A program made the translations under genes and the position numbers. Of a stretch of 64,000 nt of DNA, positions 1 through 11,564 are shown piece by piece. Position 1 is the stretch's first letter; every line of letters begins with the position of its first letter. The notes below the pieces were generated by a model that searched no databases, had not been told where the DNA came from, and worked only from the letters and a program-made list of their open reading frames with translations. Origin of the DNA: Galeruca laticollis (lineage: Eukaryota; Arthropoda; Insecta; Coleoptera; Chrysomelidae); assembly GCA_963921935.1 (NCBI GenBank), contig OY998180.1, positions 100,699,610 through 100,763,609 of the forward strand, written 5' to 3'.

Positions 1-934
1 TACAAAGCATGAAAATAACACTTTAGTTTCGTTACGACATCAAATCATCGCATCAGAAAATTTGAATCATTGTTATTTATAAAATTATTGTGATGATCAT
101 GTAACAGTGAAATTATAATAATCTTTCAGTGGACTAAAATAAAAATAATTCAATGAATATATATGAGGATTATGTTTTGATAAATTGTTATACATATAAA
201 TATTAACATACCTTATTTAATATTTATTAAAATTTCTGAAATCTCTTGCATTAAATAACCTATTTACTAACTATATCAAAATTTGTCATGTATCAAATGT
301 CTGTCTCTTTTAAATTTCATTTTAATTTGACGAATTTTTTTGAAATTACATCATCTACTGAATTATTAGTGTTAATTTCCGTTGAAACTGAATCGCTTTT
401 TAGTATTTTCGATTCTGACAGTTCAACGAGTATATCATCTGTTTCAATATCTTCCGTGATTTTCTTCAGTATTGTTGTGAGGATGTTGTTCACTGTTTTT
501 ACTATCGGCATCTATAATTGATTTAAAGATGTCTTTTGTGTGCAATTTTATAAATATTCGTTAAAGTGATGGCTAATAATGTACAAGATGGGAGAATCAA
601 TTTAACTTATTTCACGAATACTATTAATCATTATTAAGTTGAATAGAACTTATTTTTAAATAGGAAATATACCTTCTGTAGTACATCATTAGAAAGGCAT
701 TCAGATGGGGTATTAAGAAATAATGATCGTTAACGATTTTTTTCGATATTTACACTGTCTTTACAAAAAAAGTCTTAATTAATTTAAAGTGCAACACCTC
801 CTAAAAATGAAACTCAATGCCTATGGTTTGCTGATGTGCAATTTTTTCTGTCACATCAAAAGTAAATTTGACAAAAGTTAGTAATTTTATACTAAGACAG
901 TTTATTTAATATTGTTGTTAGTTAAATTTACTGT
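1..934. other. AT-rich stretch, no gene seen
   Basis: No gene, RNA or repeat boundary could be recognised. Short open frames on both strands overlap between 288 and 521, but their translations are low-complexity (Ser/Phe/Ile-rich) and mirror each other. Confidence 0.5.
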
Positions 935-1110
935 CTCAACCCTTACTTTGTGGAATACTCATATTATTGTTTTAAATGAAACTCACTGTTCCTAGATAAT
1001 TCTGACGATGATATTTAATATCGAAACAATTGTCAATTTCTTAGAACTTTTAACATTTTTTCAATATATTGTGGAATTATCTAGAAACGGTTAGTTTCAT
1101 TTAAAACAAT
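935..1110. repeat. Partial, foldback copy of dispersed repeat R
   Basis: The arms around 972-1000 and 1071-1107 are inverted copies of each other, built around TTTTAAATGAAACT and AGTTTCATTTAAAA. The sequence also matches the right part of the repeat interrupted by the hAT element (6773-6930) and the minus-strand copy at 11565-11885. The outer part with the words ACTGTCTC and CCCTTAC recurs in inverse orientation at 6905-6930. Confidence 0.6.
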
Positions 1111-1147
1111 AATTGTTGTTATTTAATAAATGTATGTATTTTTTTAA

Positions 1148-1279
1148 TATTTCCAAAATGGTGATGCTAACTGGGAGTATACTGTGCTGGAGATAGGTGA
1201 TTTCGTTAGTGAAAATTACCAGCCAACACTGGCTTATGGCGACCTGATCGTAGGCGCAGTCGTTACAAAACATAGATAG
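1148..1279 (+). other. Open, protein-like stretch of 43 codons
   Basis: One frame is open from just after a TAA to a TAG at 1277. It has a balanced residue mix, including GDFVSENYQPTLAYGD and LIVGAVV. I see no start codon with context and no clear splice acceptor (no AG close upstream). It could be a last exon or a transposon scrap. I do not recognise the family. Confidence 0.15.
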
Positions 1280-2409
1280 TGACCATCATACTTGAATACT
1301 TAATTTCAAAGATGATAATTATAAATAGGAACCTAAACTCGAAATAATAACAGTGTGGTAAAACTTTGCTTTTCTAAACTTAATAATTTATAGATACTAT
1401 TTTCAAACAAACGTAACTTCAGAAAAGCTGTTTATTACAATTCCATGTTACACTAAGCCTTTGCGGTATATATAACTATCTTATCAATGAAATAAACACA
1501 GTGGTTGATAAATATATTTATATGGAAAGGGATTACCTTAAACCCTTAACCCGTTTCGCTAAATGATGAACTCGTGTAGCTTTTATAAAAATTTTTACTT
1601 TTATTCAGATTGCAGGAATCCTTCGCTTGTTTTTTTAATCGAAATTTAAATAGAATTAACTTTATATCATATCCAACCATATGCGAACAAGTAGACTGAC
1701 TAATTGCTCAATATAGATTATTATCGTTTTTGACGAGGATGGTGAGAGAAGCCCTTTTAGATTTAGAACTGGGGTGCGACGCCCTTTATTCCATTTTATC
1801 TGTATGCTGTTTTTAAATCCGACGATACAAACATATGGCTTTTAAACTAATTATATCAGTATAATCGATTTATAAAACAATTGAATATAAATAGTAATGT
1901 TTTTTATCTCTGAACATACTGGGTATTCAGATATCTAATTTTAAAAAGACACCTAATTGCATTCAATCAATATTACCCGTAACTAGTTTAAAAATATTAG
2001 ATTATAAATAATGAGCACATCAATCAACAAGTCAATTTATTAATAATTTTCGAAGTAAATGCACTTTAGCAAATTTTTAAATTGCAATATTCTCAACTTT
2101 CTAGATGCGATATGATTTTCTCCAGTATATTATGGGTTTAATACGTATAATAAATAAATATTCATTGTATCTTTTTTCGTATAGGTTTGTATTTGTGGTT
2201 AATTCAATGTATCTGGTATTTTGATACTCCAATAAAAAAAATCGTGTAGTTATAGCACACTGAAATAAAAAAAGAGCGTCGTTGCACACAATAAAAAAGG
2301 CTGTTGTAGCAAACTGAAATTTGAACTGTATGAGTCCACCAGAATCAAGATATACATTGTCTAAAAGCATATTTAACATTTTTAAAAACCTATGATTTTT
2401 TTATTTTAG
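1280..2409. other. No gene seen
   Basis: AT-rich DNA with no frame I can defend. It could hold an intron or upstream parts of the Harbinger relic that starts at 2410, but no nuclease motifs were found. The minus-strand frame at 2101-2379 has no family features. Confidence 0.45.
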
Positions 2410-2814
2410 TACATTCAGGATACCCATTGAGGATATGCTTGCAGATTTCTTTTTTAAATCCTGTGCCCAACTCTTCAGAAGCAATGTATACTACAGCATT
2501 TAAAACTGCCATAAGCACCATTGAATGGCTGTAACGGTGTGTTAAAGACAAGATTTCGTTGTTTGTTAAAATACAGGGTACTCCAATGCAATCCCAGAAA
2601 ATCATCAAAAATTATAAATGCTTGTGCAGTTTTATACAATTTTTGTGTAGAGAATAATGTTGATTTGCCACCACCTGAAGGAAAATTAAATAATGAGGAT
2701 TTTGGGATGTTCCTTATAGACCCTGTTGTTGACCCAAGAGTGAGGCGAAACCTTGATTTAGTAAGGGGAGAGAGGATGAGAAATCAGCTTGTGGCCAATA
2801 ACGTGAGGCTATAA
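2410..2814 (+). pseudogene. Harbinger/HARBI1-like nuclease, C-terminal exon relic
   Basis: The translation carries the typical end of the PIF/Harbinger DDE endonuclease. HSGYPLR is followed by a Tyr/Thr-Ala-Phe-Lys segment, then TIEWL, then NGVLKTRFRCLLKYRVL and a helix ending in NACAVLYNFCVENNV. In HARBI1-type proteins this block is the region around the last catalytic acid (IER-x-GVLK-x-RF). One extra base near 2532 puts TIEWL and NGVLK in different frames. The frame then ends with TAA at 2812. A pyrimidine-rich TTTTTTTATTTTAG just before 2410 looks like a 3' splice site, so this is probably the last exon. The earlier catalytic residues are missing. The relic is inactive. Confidence 0.75.
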
Positions 2815-3046
2815 GAAGACCTTAAGTTCAATTCTCTTAATAAAATAATTTAAAAATAGTAAATATTTTAATATATTACTCTGGTGGGCAACTTTAAGGA
2901 CAAGTTTTTTATTTTGATTTTCTAACAGGTTTAAAGTTAAATATTTTATATATTTAATTTTTTAATCTCAACAGAAATGATTTTTTTTAACAACTGATTC
3001 TATCTAATATCAATGGAAAATAAAAATATTTTGAAATTAAAACAAT

Positions 3047-3156
3047 CTTTTTATTCAACCTTAACACCTAAAATATAAATATATTATAACAAAACGTAAA
3101 ATAAAAATTAACACTAAAAAACACATTTTTATTCAACCTTAAGACTTAAAATATAG
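3047..3156 (+). repeat. 30-bp direct repeat pair
   Basis: The word TTTTTATTCAACCTTA followed by A/T-rich sequence occurs twice, near 3048-3076 and 3126-3155, about 79 bp apart. It is probably part of a tail or small tandem duplication beyond the Harbinger relic. Confidence 0.5.
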
Positions 3157-3220
3157 GGCGTAGGTAAATTGCGCACAGTGGCCATGAAGTTTCCCAAAAT
3201 TGGGAAAGGGAAGGAAGGGG

Positions 3221-3473
3221 GAAGCAGATATAGTTTTCCTGGTTTTCTATATCATTGCACAGTTATACTGATCTTAATTGGAAAAATGATATCTAGGATA
3301 TCACCATAGGGCTAATAATATCTAAGCTTCAATATTTCTAATATCACATCTTCTTCTTTTTCTGTTAACATATATTAGGTCAATCACAAGTTAGGTCACT
3401 TCTTGGTCTAGCCAAAAATAACTACTAAGCATCAGGTAGGCACCAAATGAAATGTAACTTCTGTCATTCTGAC
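3221..3473 (+). repeat. Dispersed repeat R, left part of interrupted copy
   Basis: This matches the inverse complement of 11650-11885 over about 250 bp (for example GGTTTTCTATATCATTGCAC and CATCAGGTAGG). It stops at the hAT insertion point. Its right part resumes after the hAT element. Confidence 0.8.
3466..3473. repeat. 8-bp target-site duplication, left copy
   Basis: ATTCTGAC here and again at 6773-6780. The uninterrupted repeat copy has the word once (11659-11666, inverse). This is an 8-bp duplication, as expected for hAT. Confidence 0.9.
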
Positions 3474-6400
3474 CAATCATATGTGCAGGTCGTGCGGCGC
3501 ACGACGGCACCGTCACAAAAAAGGCGCTGAAGATATTTTTTTTATTTTTACTAATGTCTGAATATGCTAGAATTAAGATTAAAGTAGGAAATAAGTAATA
3601 ATATTCAAACAAATAATTTATAAAATGTATTATTATGATCATTATTATCATCTATAGATTCAAATATGACTTGTTTAAATTGCTTGGTCCCGACCTATTG
3701 CATATTTTGTTCTATTACTGAGCGCCGTGCGCCCGCACTATATTTCTTAGTTCCTATGTTTCATTTCACAAGTTCATTCTTGTCTGGCCAAGCGAGTATT
3801 GCAGTGAAATCATGTTCATTTGAGCATTGGCTTTTGTCTTAAGCAGTAGAGTAAATCGCATCTCGCATCAGCTAAAAAGTTATACCTATTTCTTATTTCC
3901 TTATTTGAAATTTTGCTTTTTTCTGGAAGCTCAAACTTTAAAGTATAAGTTATAAGTATAAAATAAAGTTAAGGTAAGTAATGTATATCCAGATCGTTAT
4001 AATTCGTAATTATAAATTAATTAGATTCAACAAACCCCGAACCCAAAATTTTATGTGGTATTATTTTTTTAGATGTCTGAAGGTAAAAAGAAACTTTCTG
4101 GTTACCAAAATCTAATTAACAAATGTAAACGGGAGGAGGTGTTTGAAAATACCAATAAGAAAATAACTCAATTTTTCAAAGCACCCATTGATTCTCCTTC
4201 GGAGGCTTCCGTAAAAAATGATGATGATAATATGGAGCCATCGACATCAAGTTCAGTTAAAGTTGAAAAAACTGTAACGTTTATCGAAGCTGATGATGAT
4301 GAAGTTTTTGATAGTAAGACTGTACAGCTGTCTAAAGATCCAGGTTTGTGGCCGAAAATATTATCTTCAATGAATATTGAACTTCTGATAAAATATGGTC
4401 CAGCCTATTATAACAATTCAAATTGCGTTTTTCCGAAAGACAAGACTGGGCGAAAATTTTCTGAATCATACTTCACTCGAATTTTGCCAAATAATGAAAA
4501 AATCAAGCGTGATTGTCTTCTGTACTCGGTATCGAAAAATTCAGTGTTTTGTTTTTGTTGCAGAATATTCAACCGTAACACCGCAAAAGCCCGATTGGCT
4601 GATGAAAATGGCTATAATGATTGGCAACATTTGAGTGAACATTTAAATATTCACGAAAAAAGTAAAATGCATTTCGAAAATCTTAAGACATGGTCTGACT
4701 GTTTAACTAGATTTAAAACAAACAATACGATTGATCTAACTCATAAATATTTGTTTAATGCTGAAATTAAATATTGGCATGCAGTTATTGAGCGAGTATT
4801 CTATGTTATTCAGTTTTTAGCTAAACAAAATCTGTCCTTTCGCGGTCGAAATTTGAAATTGTTTCAAAATAATAATGGCAATTTCTTAAAATGTGTGGAA
4901 ATGATTGCCAAATTCGAACCTATAATGGCTGAACATACTAAGAGGGTACAAATGCAAAGCAACAGCATGAATCATTACCTTGGTATCCACATTCAAAATG
5001 AAATAATTGAAATAATAAGCAATAATTTAAGAGAAAATATTTTATATATGATTAAAAATTCAAAATATTTTTCTATTATTCTTGATTGTACTCCAGACAT
5101 GAGCCATCAAGAACAAATTTCTGTCTGTATCAGGTTCGTAAATTTAGATACAGCATCAGGGGAAATTGTTGTTGATAAACGTTTCTTACATTTTGCTCCA
5201 ATAGAAGATACAACAGCTGAGGGCTTACAAAAATTTCTACTAAATGCTTTAGAAAAACAATTTAAATTTATATGATATGAGCGGCCAGGGATACGACAAT
5301 GGTGCCAACATGCGAGGCAAGCATGCCGGTTTAAAAAAAAAATTCTAGATTTGAATCCAAGATCATTTTTTGTACCTTGTTGTAATCACAGTTTAAACTT
5401 GGTTGTAAATGATGCAGTTAAGGGAAACAACTCTAGCTGGCAATTCTTTTCTACGGTTCGAGAACTTTACAATTTCGGCTTTAACTTCAACTAATCGTTG
5501 GACCGTGTTGAAAGAACATATTTCCAATTTAACTTTAAAACCACTTTCTGAAACTAGATGGTCGAGCAGAATTGATGCCATTACTCCATTGAGGTATCAG
5601 CTTGGGGAAGTCTATGATGCTTTATATAGTATATTCAGTGGAGTTTCTTTCGATAACAATACAAAGCATATGGCTGAATCTTTAGCAAATAAATTAAAAA
5701 GTTACCGGTTTACATGTACATTAGTATTGTGGTACAATGTTCTGTTTAGAGTCAATACTGTTAGCAAAACATTACAAACCAAAGATTTTAATATCTCGGA
5801 AGCATGTACCCAAATGAATAATTTGCTAAAGTTTTTCAATAGTTACCGAAGTGATAAAGGATTTGGAGATGTATTAGTTGATGCTTCTGAACTTGCAAAA
5901 TCTCTAGATGTAGAGCCAACCCTCAAAACTAATAATGTGTTTAGACCAAGGCGTGTTAAAAAACAATTTAATTACGAGAATGACGATGAACCAATTACAG
6001 ATGGAGAACGGGATTTTAAAATAAACATTTTTTTTAGTACACTTGATATTGTTATAAGATCAATTGGTGAAAGGTTCGACTTATTGTCGTCCCATTCCGA
6101 CCATTTTCAATTTTTATGGGATATTTGTAAATTTTCAGATTTACCAGAAAAAGAACAACTAAATTGTTGTTTACAGCTTGAAGGAGTTTTAACAGACAAA
6201 AATCGTAATGAGCGTGACATAAATGGAACAGAATTGTTCCACGAGTTGCAATTTTAAAAAAATCTTAATCTACAAACACCGACACAAATGTTAAACTACA
6301 TTATAAACAATAATTTAACACATTCTGTTCCAAATGCAAGCGTAGCTTTGCGAATTTTGTTGACAATGTCTGTATCGGTTGCTTCAGCGGAGAGAACTTT

Positions 6401-6772
6401 CTCAAAGTTAAAGTTAATCAAAAACTACTTAAGATCGTCAATGGGCCAACAACGGCTCGATAATTTGGCAATCATATCGATTGAAAGTGATTTGTTGGAC
6501 AATATAAATATGACTGAACTTATTTCTGAATTTTCCAGAAAGAAAGTTTTATTTAGTTTTATTCAGGTTATTTAGATTCGGTAACTATTTCTTGTTCAAA
6601 AAATCATTATTTTTTGTTTGGTAATAAAATGTTTATTTTTGCTTATTTATTAATTATCGTCTAGCGATTATGTTGAATGTACATAATATAAAATTTAAAA
6701 AATATATACACCAAAAAAAGGCGCTGTGATCACATTTGCACGACGGCGCTCGACCAGGTTGGAACGGCCCTG
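3474..6772 (+). mobile_element. hAT-superfamily DNA transposon, 3299 bp, defective
   Basis: The boundaries are set by the 8-bp duplication ATTCTGAC on both sides and by comparison with the uninterrupted copy of the host repeat. The right end reads inward as CAGGGCCGTTCCAACC, the usual start of ZMYM-type hAT elements. The left end (CAATCATATGTGCAGG) is not a good inverted match, so it has eroded or been rearranged. The words AAAAAAGGCGCTG and CACGACGGC occur near both ends. The element contains one broken transposase gene. Confidence 0.88.
4073..6575 (+). pseudogene. hAT transposase (ZMYM1-like, DUF4371 type), frameshifted
   Basis: This encoded a cut-and-paste transposase. The start is the ATG at 4073, directly after TTTTTTTAG, so a leader intron is likely. 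The first part (400 residues, to a TGA at 5273) contains DPGLWP near residue 90, a Cys-rich TTF-type zinc finger around CFCCRIF, and the DUF4371 segment with LAKQNLSFRG and NSKYFSIILDCTPD. Past 5275 the frame shifts and the conserved GQGYDNGANMRGKHAG follows. A further shift sits in the A-run near 5332-5342 and another near 5490. A long middle block runs to 6257 and a last shift leads to the C-terminal dimerisation block at 6288-6575 (SVASAERTFSKLKLIKNYLR). At least four frame breaks make it inactive. The order of domains matches intact hAT proteins of this group. Confidence 0.9.
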
Positions 6773-6930
6773 ATTCTGACGATGATATTGATTTATCGAA
6801 ACAATTGTCAATTTTTTAGAATTTTCAACAATTTTTATTATATTGTGGAATTAACTAGAAACCGTGAGTTTCATTTAAAACACTAATATGAGTAGATTCC
6901 ACGAAGTAAGGGTCGAGACAGTTAATTTCA
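6773..6930 (+). repeat. Dispersed repeat R, right part of interrupted copy
   Basis: It begins with the second ATTCTGAC. It continues with the same order of words seen in the uninterrupted minus-strand copy (GATGATA, GAAACAATTGTCAATTTT, ATTGTGGAATTA, AGTTTCATTTAAAA). Confidence 0.8.
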
Positions 6931-6937
6931 TAAGATT

Positions 6938-7717
6938 GGTCACTTGTTTACACTCCGGAGGCTGTATCATGCTAAAAACATCTGCGAGATGCCCTGAATA
7001 ATATCCAATTAAAAAATTGGTCACTTGCATACACTCCGGAGGCTTTATCGTGCTAACAAACAGAAATTTCTACACAAATGTAGTATATCTGAATATATAG
7101 GACCCGTTCTACTGGCTCTGGTGAGCTAAAATTCAATAGAGTTCATCTGTGTGATGCCCAGAACAATATTCAATCATTACATTGGTCACTTGTATACATT
7201 CCAGAGGCAGTATCGTGCTAAAAACCGAAATTTCTCCAAAAATGACCAAAAATGTACTATACATGGATTTATAGGTCCTGTTGCCCCGTTGTACTGGCTC
7301 TGGTGAGCTTAAATTTAATAGAGTTTATCTGTATGATGCCCTGAACAATATCCAATCAGAAAAGTGGTCACTTGTATGCACTCCTGAGGCTGTATCGTGC
7401 TAGCAAACCTAAATTTTTCAAAAATTACTAAAATTGTAGTATATCTGGATTTATAGGACCCGTTGTACTGGCTCTGGTGAGCTCAAAACTACTAGGATTC
7501 ATCTGTGAGGTGTTCTGAGCAATAACCAATAATAAACTTGGTGACTTGTTACACTCCGGAGGCTGTATCGTGCTAACAAGACAAGTTTCTAAAAACCCGT
7601 TTTTCGTGATTTTAGCGCTGAAAATTGAAAAAATAACTCAAAAAATCCAAAACTCCAACCCTTTTTGGTGTAAACCAATACATTTCTCGCATCTTAGATA
7701 GGGTTGTGCGGAAAAGT
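6938..7717 (+). repeat. Satellite-bearing interspersed repeat, copy 1
   Basis: A tandem array of a roughly 167-180 bp unit that begins GGTCACTTGTATACACTCC and contains GGAGGCTGTATCGTGCTAAC. Unit starts are at 6938 (truncated unit), 7019, 7186, 7366 and 7540. A unique tail follows and ends in GTGCGGAAAAGT at 7717. The same array and tail recur at 25345-26320 and, inverted, at 30546-32514. No coding capacity. Confidence 0.85.
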
Positions 7718-8163
7718 AAAACACGACTCATTAATTCTTCTGATTATTCTTCAATTTCAAATCTTCCTAGGAAAGAGAGAGCATAGAATGTCCATGAAGT
7801 TGATTTGTACACCTCATCTGGGGTCTCTCCAAATCTTTGCTGTTTATTTTCTTCTCCACATCTTCTCTTTTGGTCCCCGGCTTTATCCTCGCTAAAAAGG
7901 GGATGGGGCTATCAAGTACAGTAATCCTAGCTGTTTTGTTACAACATTTACTGTTTTCACAATACCACAGTTCTGGAAACAATTAGAATTGTTCAATGAA
8001 GGTACGAAGTGCTTCGTCAGCCGGGCATTCAGTTCCTCGTCACATACACATAACTCGATTAGTGTTTCAAAGCCGTCAAACCTTGTCTCAAGGTCACTTA
8101 GAAAATCCATAACACTCAGTACAAATATCACTTCCATTCCCTTCCAAAGCACGGTAATAACTG
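7718..8163. other. No gene seen
   Basis: Short open frames on both strands overlap one another and show no family motifs. Nothing else was recognised. Confidence 0.4.
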
Positions 8164-8360
8164 AGTATTGACAATAGTATTGACGTCCGCCCCTAGACGC
8201 TCGATAATATTGACAACATACCCCTCACTTTTAAATATTGACGTTCCGAGATCAAATTATCTGGATTTAATCAATATCGCTTCAATATCGACGTTCAATA
8301 CTCTTTTTTCATTTATCATGATCAATATTATTGTCAATATCATACTGTATTGTCAATACT
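8164..8360. mobile_element. Small inverted-repeat element rich in TATTGAC
   Basis: The ends are perfect inverted copies over at least 13 bp: AGTATTGACAATA at 8164-8176 and TATTGTCAATACT at 8348-8360. The word TATTGAC or its complement recurs many times inside. About 200 bp without coding capacity, so it looks like a MITE or foldback. No clear target duplication. Related TGTCAATACTA words occur near 28506-28580. Confidence 0.55.
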
Positions 8361-8365
8361 ATTGA

Positions 8366-9079
8366 TCGGTAAGGGCCTATTAGAAAACAGGCAGGTTGTT
8401 GTTTCAGATATTTGGTTTTTGCTTTATATATAATTTATGTTTACACTAATATTCTCAACATCTCCTTCCTATATTCTTGCCTCCTTCTCGACCTCCCAAC
8501 GAACATTTTCTCTCCTAATCGTATGAAAACAGCGTAGCAATGTCGTCGCGTTTCGAGTATTTAGTATTCAGATAACGCGCTTTGCTGTTCTCTCATGCAT
8601 ATTCATCGGCCCCGTAATTAATCATCAAGGAAGGGAGCGGGTAGGAAAACACCCTAAATAGGCCCTTTCCTCATAGACGGCGTTTTCCTATCTGCAACAC
8701 ATCCAATTAATTCCACAATCGATACAATAACTTAATAATTGTTATTATTTATTTTCCAAACAACTCAATAAGGTCGGAAATGGAAATTGATCCCGCTTAA
8801 AGGAATTGTCGAAATTTTTGTCATCCAGTTTGTTTACGGTGCTCCATTTTAGAGAGAGAATAATTTTTGAGAATTATGCACCGTTGGAGGGAGCAAATTC
8901 GCTGAGAAACCACAAAACTATCATTATGAAGTAATTTATAGTTCCGGCTGACTTATTTATCTTCACAAACTCAAATTACCACTTCGACGTACCCATTTTC
9001 AGTCGTTAGAAGTCATAAAAAAGAAATCACTGTGAGTACTAAAGTTGCTGTGCTTTTTGGAACTGTAGTATAAGGAGAG
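8366..9079. other. No gene seen
   Basis: Mixed-composition DNA with no recognisable coding frame, repeat pair or RNA gene. Confidence 0.4.
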
Positions 9080-9480
9080 GTGAGATGACATGTCTAATCA
9101 TCTGAATATTTTTTGAGACGCCTTTAAACAATAGTGAACATTTCATATGTACCTATTACAAGCACAGCGTCTAATTCAGCTGCAAAGTTAATTAAGCCTA
9201 CAGAAATATCTGGATTTTCCGACGACAATCATGACATCGGTAACGCTAATGCAAAGGATCTGCTAAATTTTATTCCCATAATTAACCGGCGCAAAATATG
9301 ACGATTTTTTTCCACATCTTTATTGTACCTAATTTTATGTCGCAAATAAGTACTGTCTAGCTGTTCACGTACTTCCAGTTTGCCTAAAACACTAAAATCC
9401 AATAAATCCATGTGGGAAAGGAATTTTAGTGTTTCTTTGCTCTCTCTGCGATATGTTTTAAATCACTTAACCAGTGTTGA
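9080..9480 (-). pseudogene. Second hAT-type transposase relic (DUF4371 region)
   Basis: On the minus strand one frame (9229-9411) reads LGKLEVREQLD, VEKNRHILRRLI and FALALPMS. After a stop it continues with ENPDISVGLINFAAELDAVL, and after a frameshift with LFKGVSKNIQM. These blocks, in this order, are the DUF4371 segment of KRAB/ZMYM-like hAT transposases (V-x-K-N-R-x-x-L-R-R-L-I, then the N-x-G block, then K-x-x-Q). The N-terminal zinc finger and C-terminal dimerisation region are absent. It is a different, older sequence than the hAT at 3.5-6.8 kb. I see no ends or target duplication. Confidence 0.6.
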
Positions 9481-10243
9481 TTCCTCTTTCTTAAATATTA
9501 AACAAAATCGTTTATTTGTTAGTGAACATGCACACTCAAATTTTTTGTTGCTGAATAGTCTATTGTAAGTACGTGCTTCATTTGCTGAAGTGTACCTAGT
9601 TAATTTGATAATAATTAAATTAAAAAATTAATTAAAAGTTTGTCTTCAAATGATAGCGGGTTTCTTCTTTCATCATTGATAATACATGTAACTTTACGTA
9701 TTTGAATTCACACACGCGCCAAAAACAAATAAAAACAAAACGTAGCCTACTTTATAGTGCAATCGGATAAATAAACTGGCCGACCGGAGAATGGCGTGTG
9801 GCGAATATATTGAAGCCGGCCGAATTGCACTAGAAATAGATTCGTTTCAGACTGTTGTAATGGATATTGAATCTGCGTGAACTCAACCTTGTGATGATTT
9901 TATTACAAGACAATTAAGGTTATACCAAATATCAATTATTCCAAAAAGTCATTAGAATAATAATAAAATCAACTTACTTAAACAAACATTGTTGTTATGA
10001 ACTTATACGTAGGTCAGTTTTTTAGTATGTAATAGGTATCATCAAGACCTCAGGTAATTGTACTCTATTGCACTTGACCGACGTATACGAGTACAGCAAT
10101 GTACCGGGTGTATTAATCGTAATATAAGTAAATTAATTGTAACTGTTATTTAGTTTTTATAAATAAATCCCATTATACATGTACTCGTTGGTTTGATTCC
10201 TCCTGAAGTCCACCTTTGGGGTTATGTACCTTCACACATCACA
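9481..10243. other. No gene seen; may include a decayed LTR
   Basis: This lies just beyond the C-terminal side of the minus-strand Gypsy integrase, where a 3' LTR would be expected. No second LTR copy was found to confirm it. Otherwise featureless. Confidence 0.35.
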
Positions 10244-10973
10244 TGGCAAACATTCTGGCATATTCACACCAGTCATCTTTGGTTTCACTTATAAAATGTC
10301 TGGCTCTATTGACTCCTGATGGTAAGCTGTAGAGAAGTTATGTTTAATGTTTATTAATTCTATTAATTTACTCATAACTTCGTTTTTATATTCTGTCCCA
10401 TGATCTGCTCTTAATTCCTTCATTAAACCGTAAGTAGGTATGAAATTTTCAAATATTCCTCTAGCGATTGTCTGCGCCTTTTTGTCTTTTACTGGTATCA
10501 TAACTGCAGCATTGTTACAGAGTAACGATTATCTCTATTACTTTCTACAAAAGGACCTATTATGTCTGTGTACACAATATCAAATAGTTTTATAGCTGTA
10601 TCCCTTATGATAAATTTCTTTTTATGACTCGGTTGGCTTTGTTTAATTGTCACACTTGACAATTTTTTAAATATATTCTCTCATCTTTTTCCATCTAAAG
10701 TTTTCTCGTATTTTCTTCAATAATCTATTGTTTTCTACATATCCTCCAAACATAGAATCATTATGGTATCTTTCTAAAATCTTCTGTAATTCTTCTTTTT
10801 GCCCGACCATTTCCGGTGCGTCGCCAATGCATATTTGTACATTTTTCAAAACTCTATTACCTTTATTTATAAATTCTTGCACAGTGCCTCTCTTTAAAAT
10901 ATGGTCATTTATATATATTTTTCTACGCCCTATCTTTAAAGTACCTTGTATTTCATCGGTTAGTAGCGCTTAA
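10244..10973 (-). pseudogene. Gypsy integrase fragment
   Basis: Reading leftwards, the H2C2 zinc-binding region comes first (10882-10667: ERYHNDSMFGGYVENNRLL then IRENFRWKKMREYI). In another frame follows the first catalytic Asp block (YTDIIGPF). Next comes the second Asp in RADHGTEYKNEVMSKLIEL (10501-10289), with FSTAYHQESI where the catalytic Glu region starts. After one more shift, HFISETKDDWCEYARMFA ends at about 10244. At least three frame breaks. The integrase would join retroelement cDNA to host DNA. The sequence is close to the piece at 23280-23640. Confidence 0.82.
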
Positions 10974-10984
10974 AGTGGTTGTTT

Positions 10985-11440
10985 ATGGTTAGAGTGAAAA
11001 AAAGTAAAAAAGCGTTAAAAAAAGTGCCATAACGTTAACTTTATTTCACGCTTTCCATAAGATCACACAATGAATCTTGGCTGGGCAACTGGGCATCGAG
11101 GATGGACTTCTAAGATACTTGGCTGGACATCGAAGAGGAACTTTCATGAAACTTGGAATACGTATAATTTTAATTTACCGAAGGAGCTTAATTAAAATGT
11201 CCCAAATTTATATTTGAAATTAATTTTTTTGTATAGGGCTGTAGAAAAAATAATGTATGAAACATGTGCATAAAGTGTCTTTTTTTCAATCATGGAATTG
11301 CCGCACTTGCCTGACGGCTCGTGCGGTCAACTTTTTCCATTCGTGAAAAAAGTGCCACTTTATGCACTTGTTGCATAAATTACTATTTCATTCTATTTAT
11401 TTCATTTTTCACCGATAGCTTATCAAGCTTCTCTAACGCT
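10985..11440. repeat. Hairpin-rich dispersed repeat inside the Gypsy relic
   Basis: Contains CATCGAGGATGGACTTCTAA and CTTGGCTGG, the inverse of words in the repeats at 51268-51800 and 62105-62522. It also has a long imperfect hairpin near 11263-11380 (CATAAAGTGTCTTTTTTTC with GAAAAAAGTGCCACTTTATG). No coding capacity. Boundaries are approximate. Confidence 0.5.
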
Positions 11441-11564
11441 CGTCCAAGTCGAAGATGTATTGTTCGGTATGTAAGGCTTCGCTAAATTTCAACCTGTTTT
11501 TGATCCGTACGCTCATCCTAAGTGAGACACAAAATTTAAGATTGGTCATTTATGCGCCTCTAAA

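Noticed and set aside
288..521. Overlapping open frames on both strands
   Set aside because: Low-complexity and mirror images of each other; no family motif.
2101..2379. 92-codon minus-strand frame
   Set aside because: No domain features and antisense to the probable intron region of the Harbinger relic.
6938..7600. Regular repeats considered as a CRISPR array
   Set aside because: Units of about 175 bp repeat throughout their length with no short-repeat/spacer structure; eukaryotic context.
9481..10243. LTR of the minus-strand Gypsy relic
   Set aside because: No second copy on the other side to pair it with.
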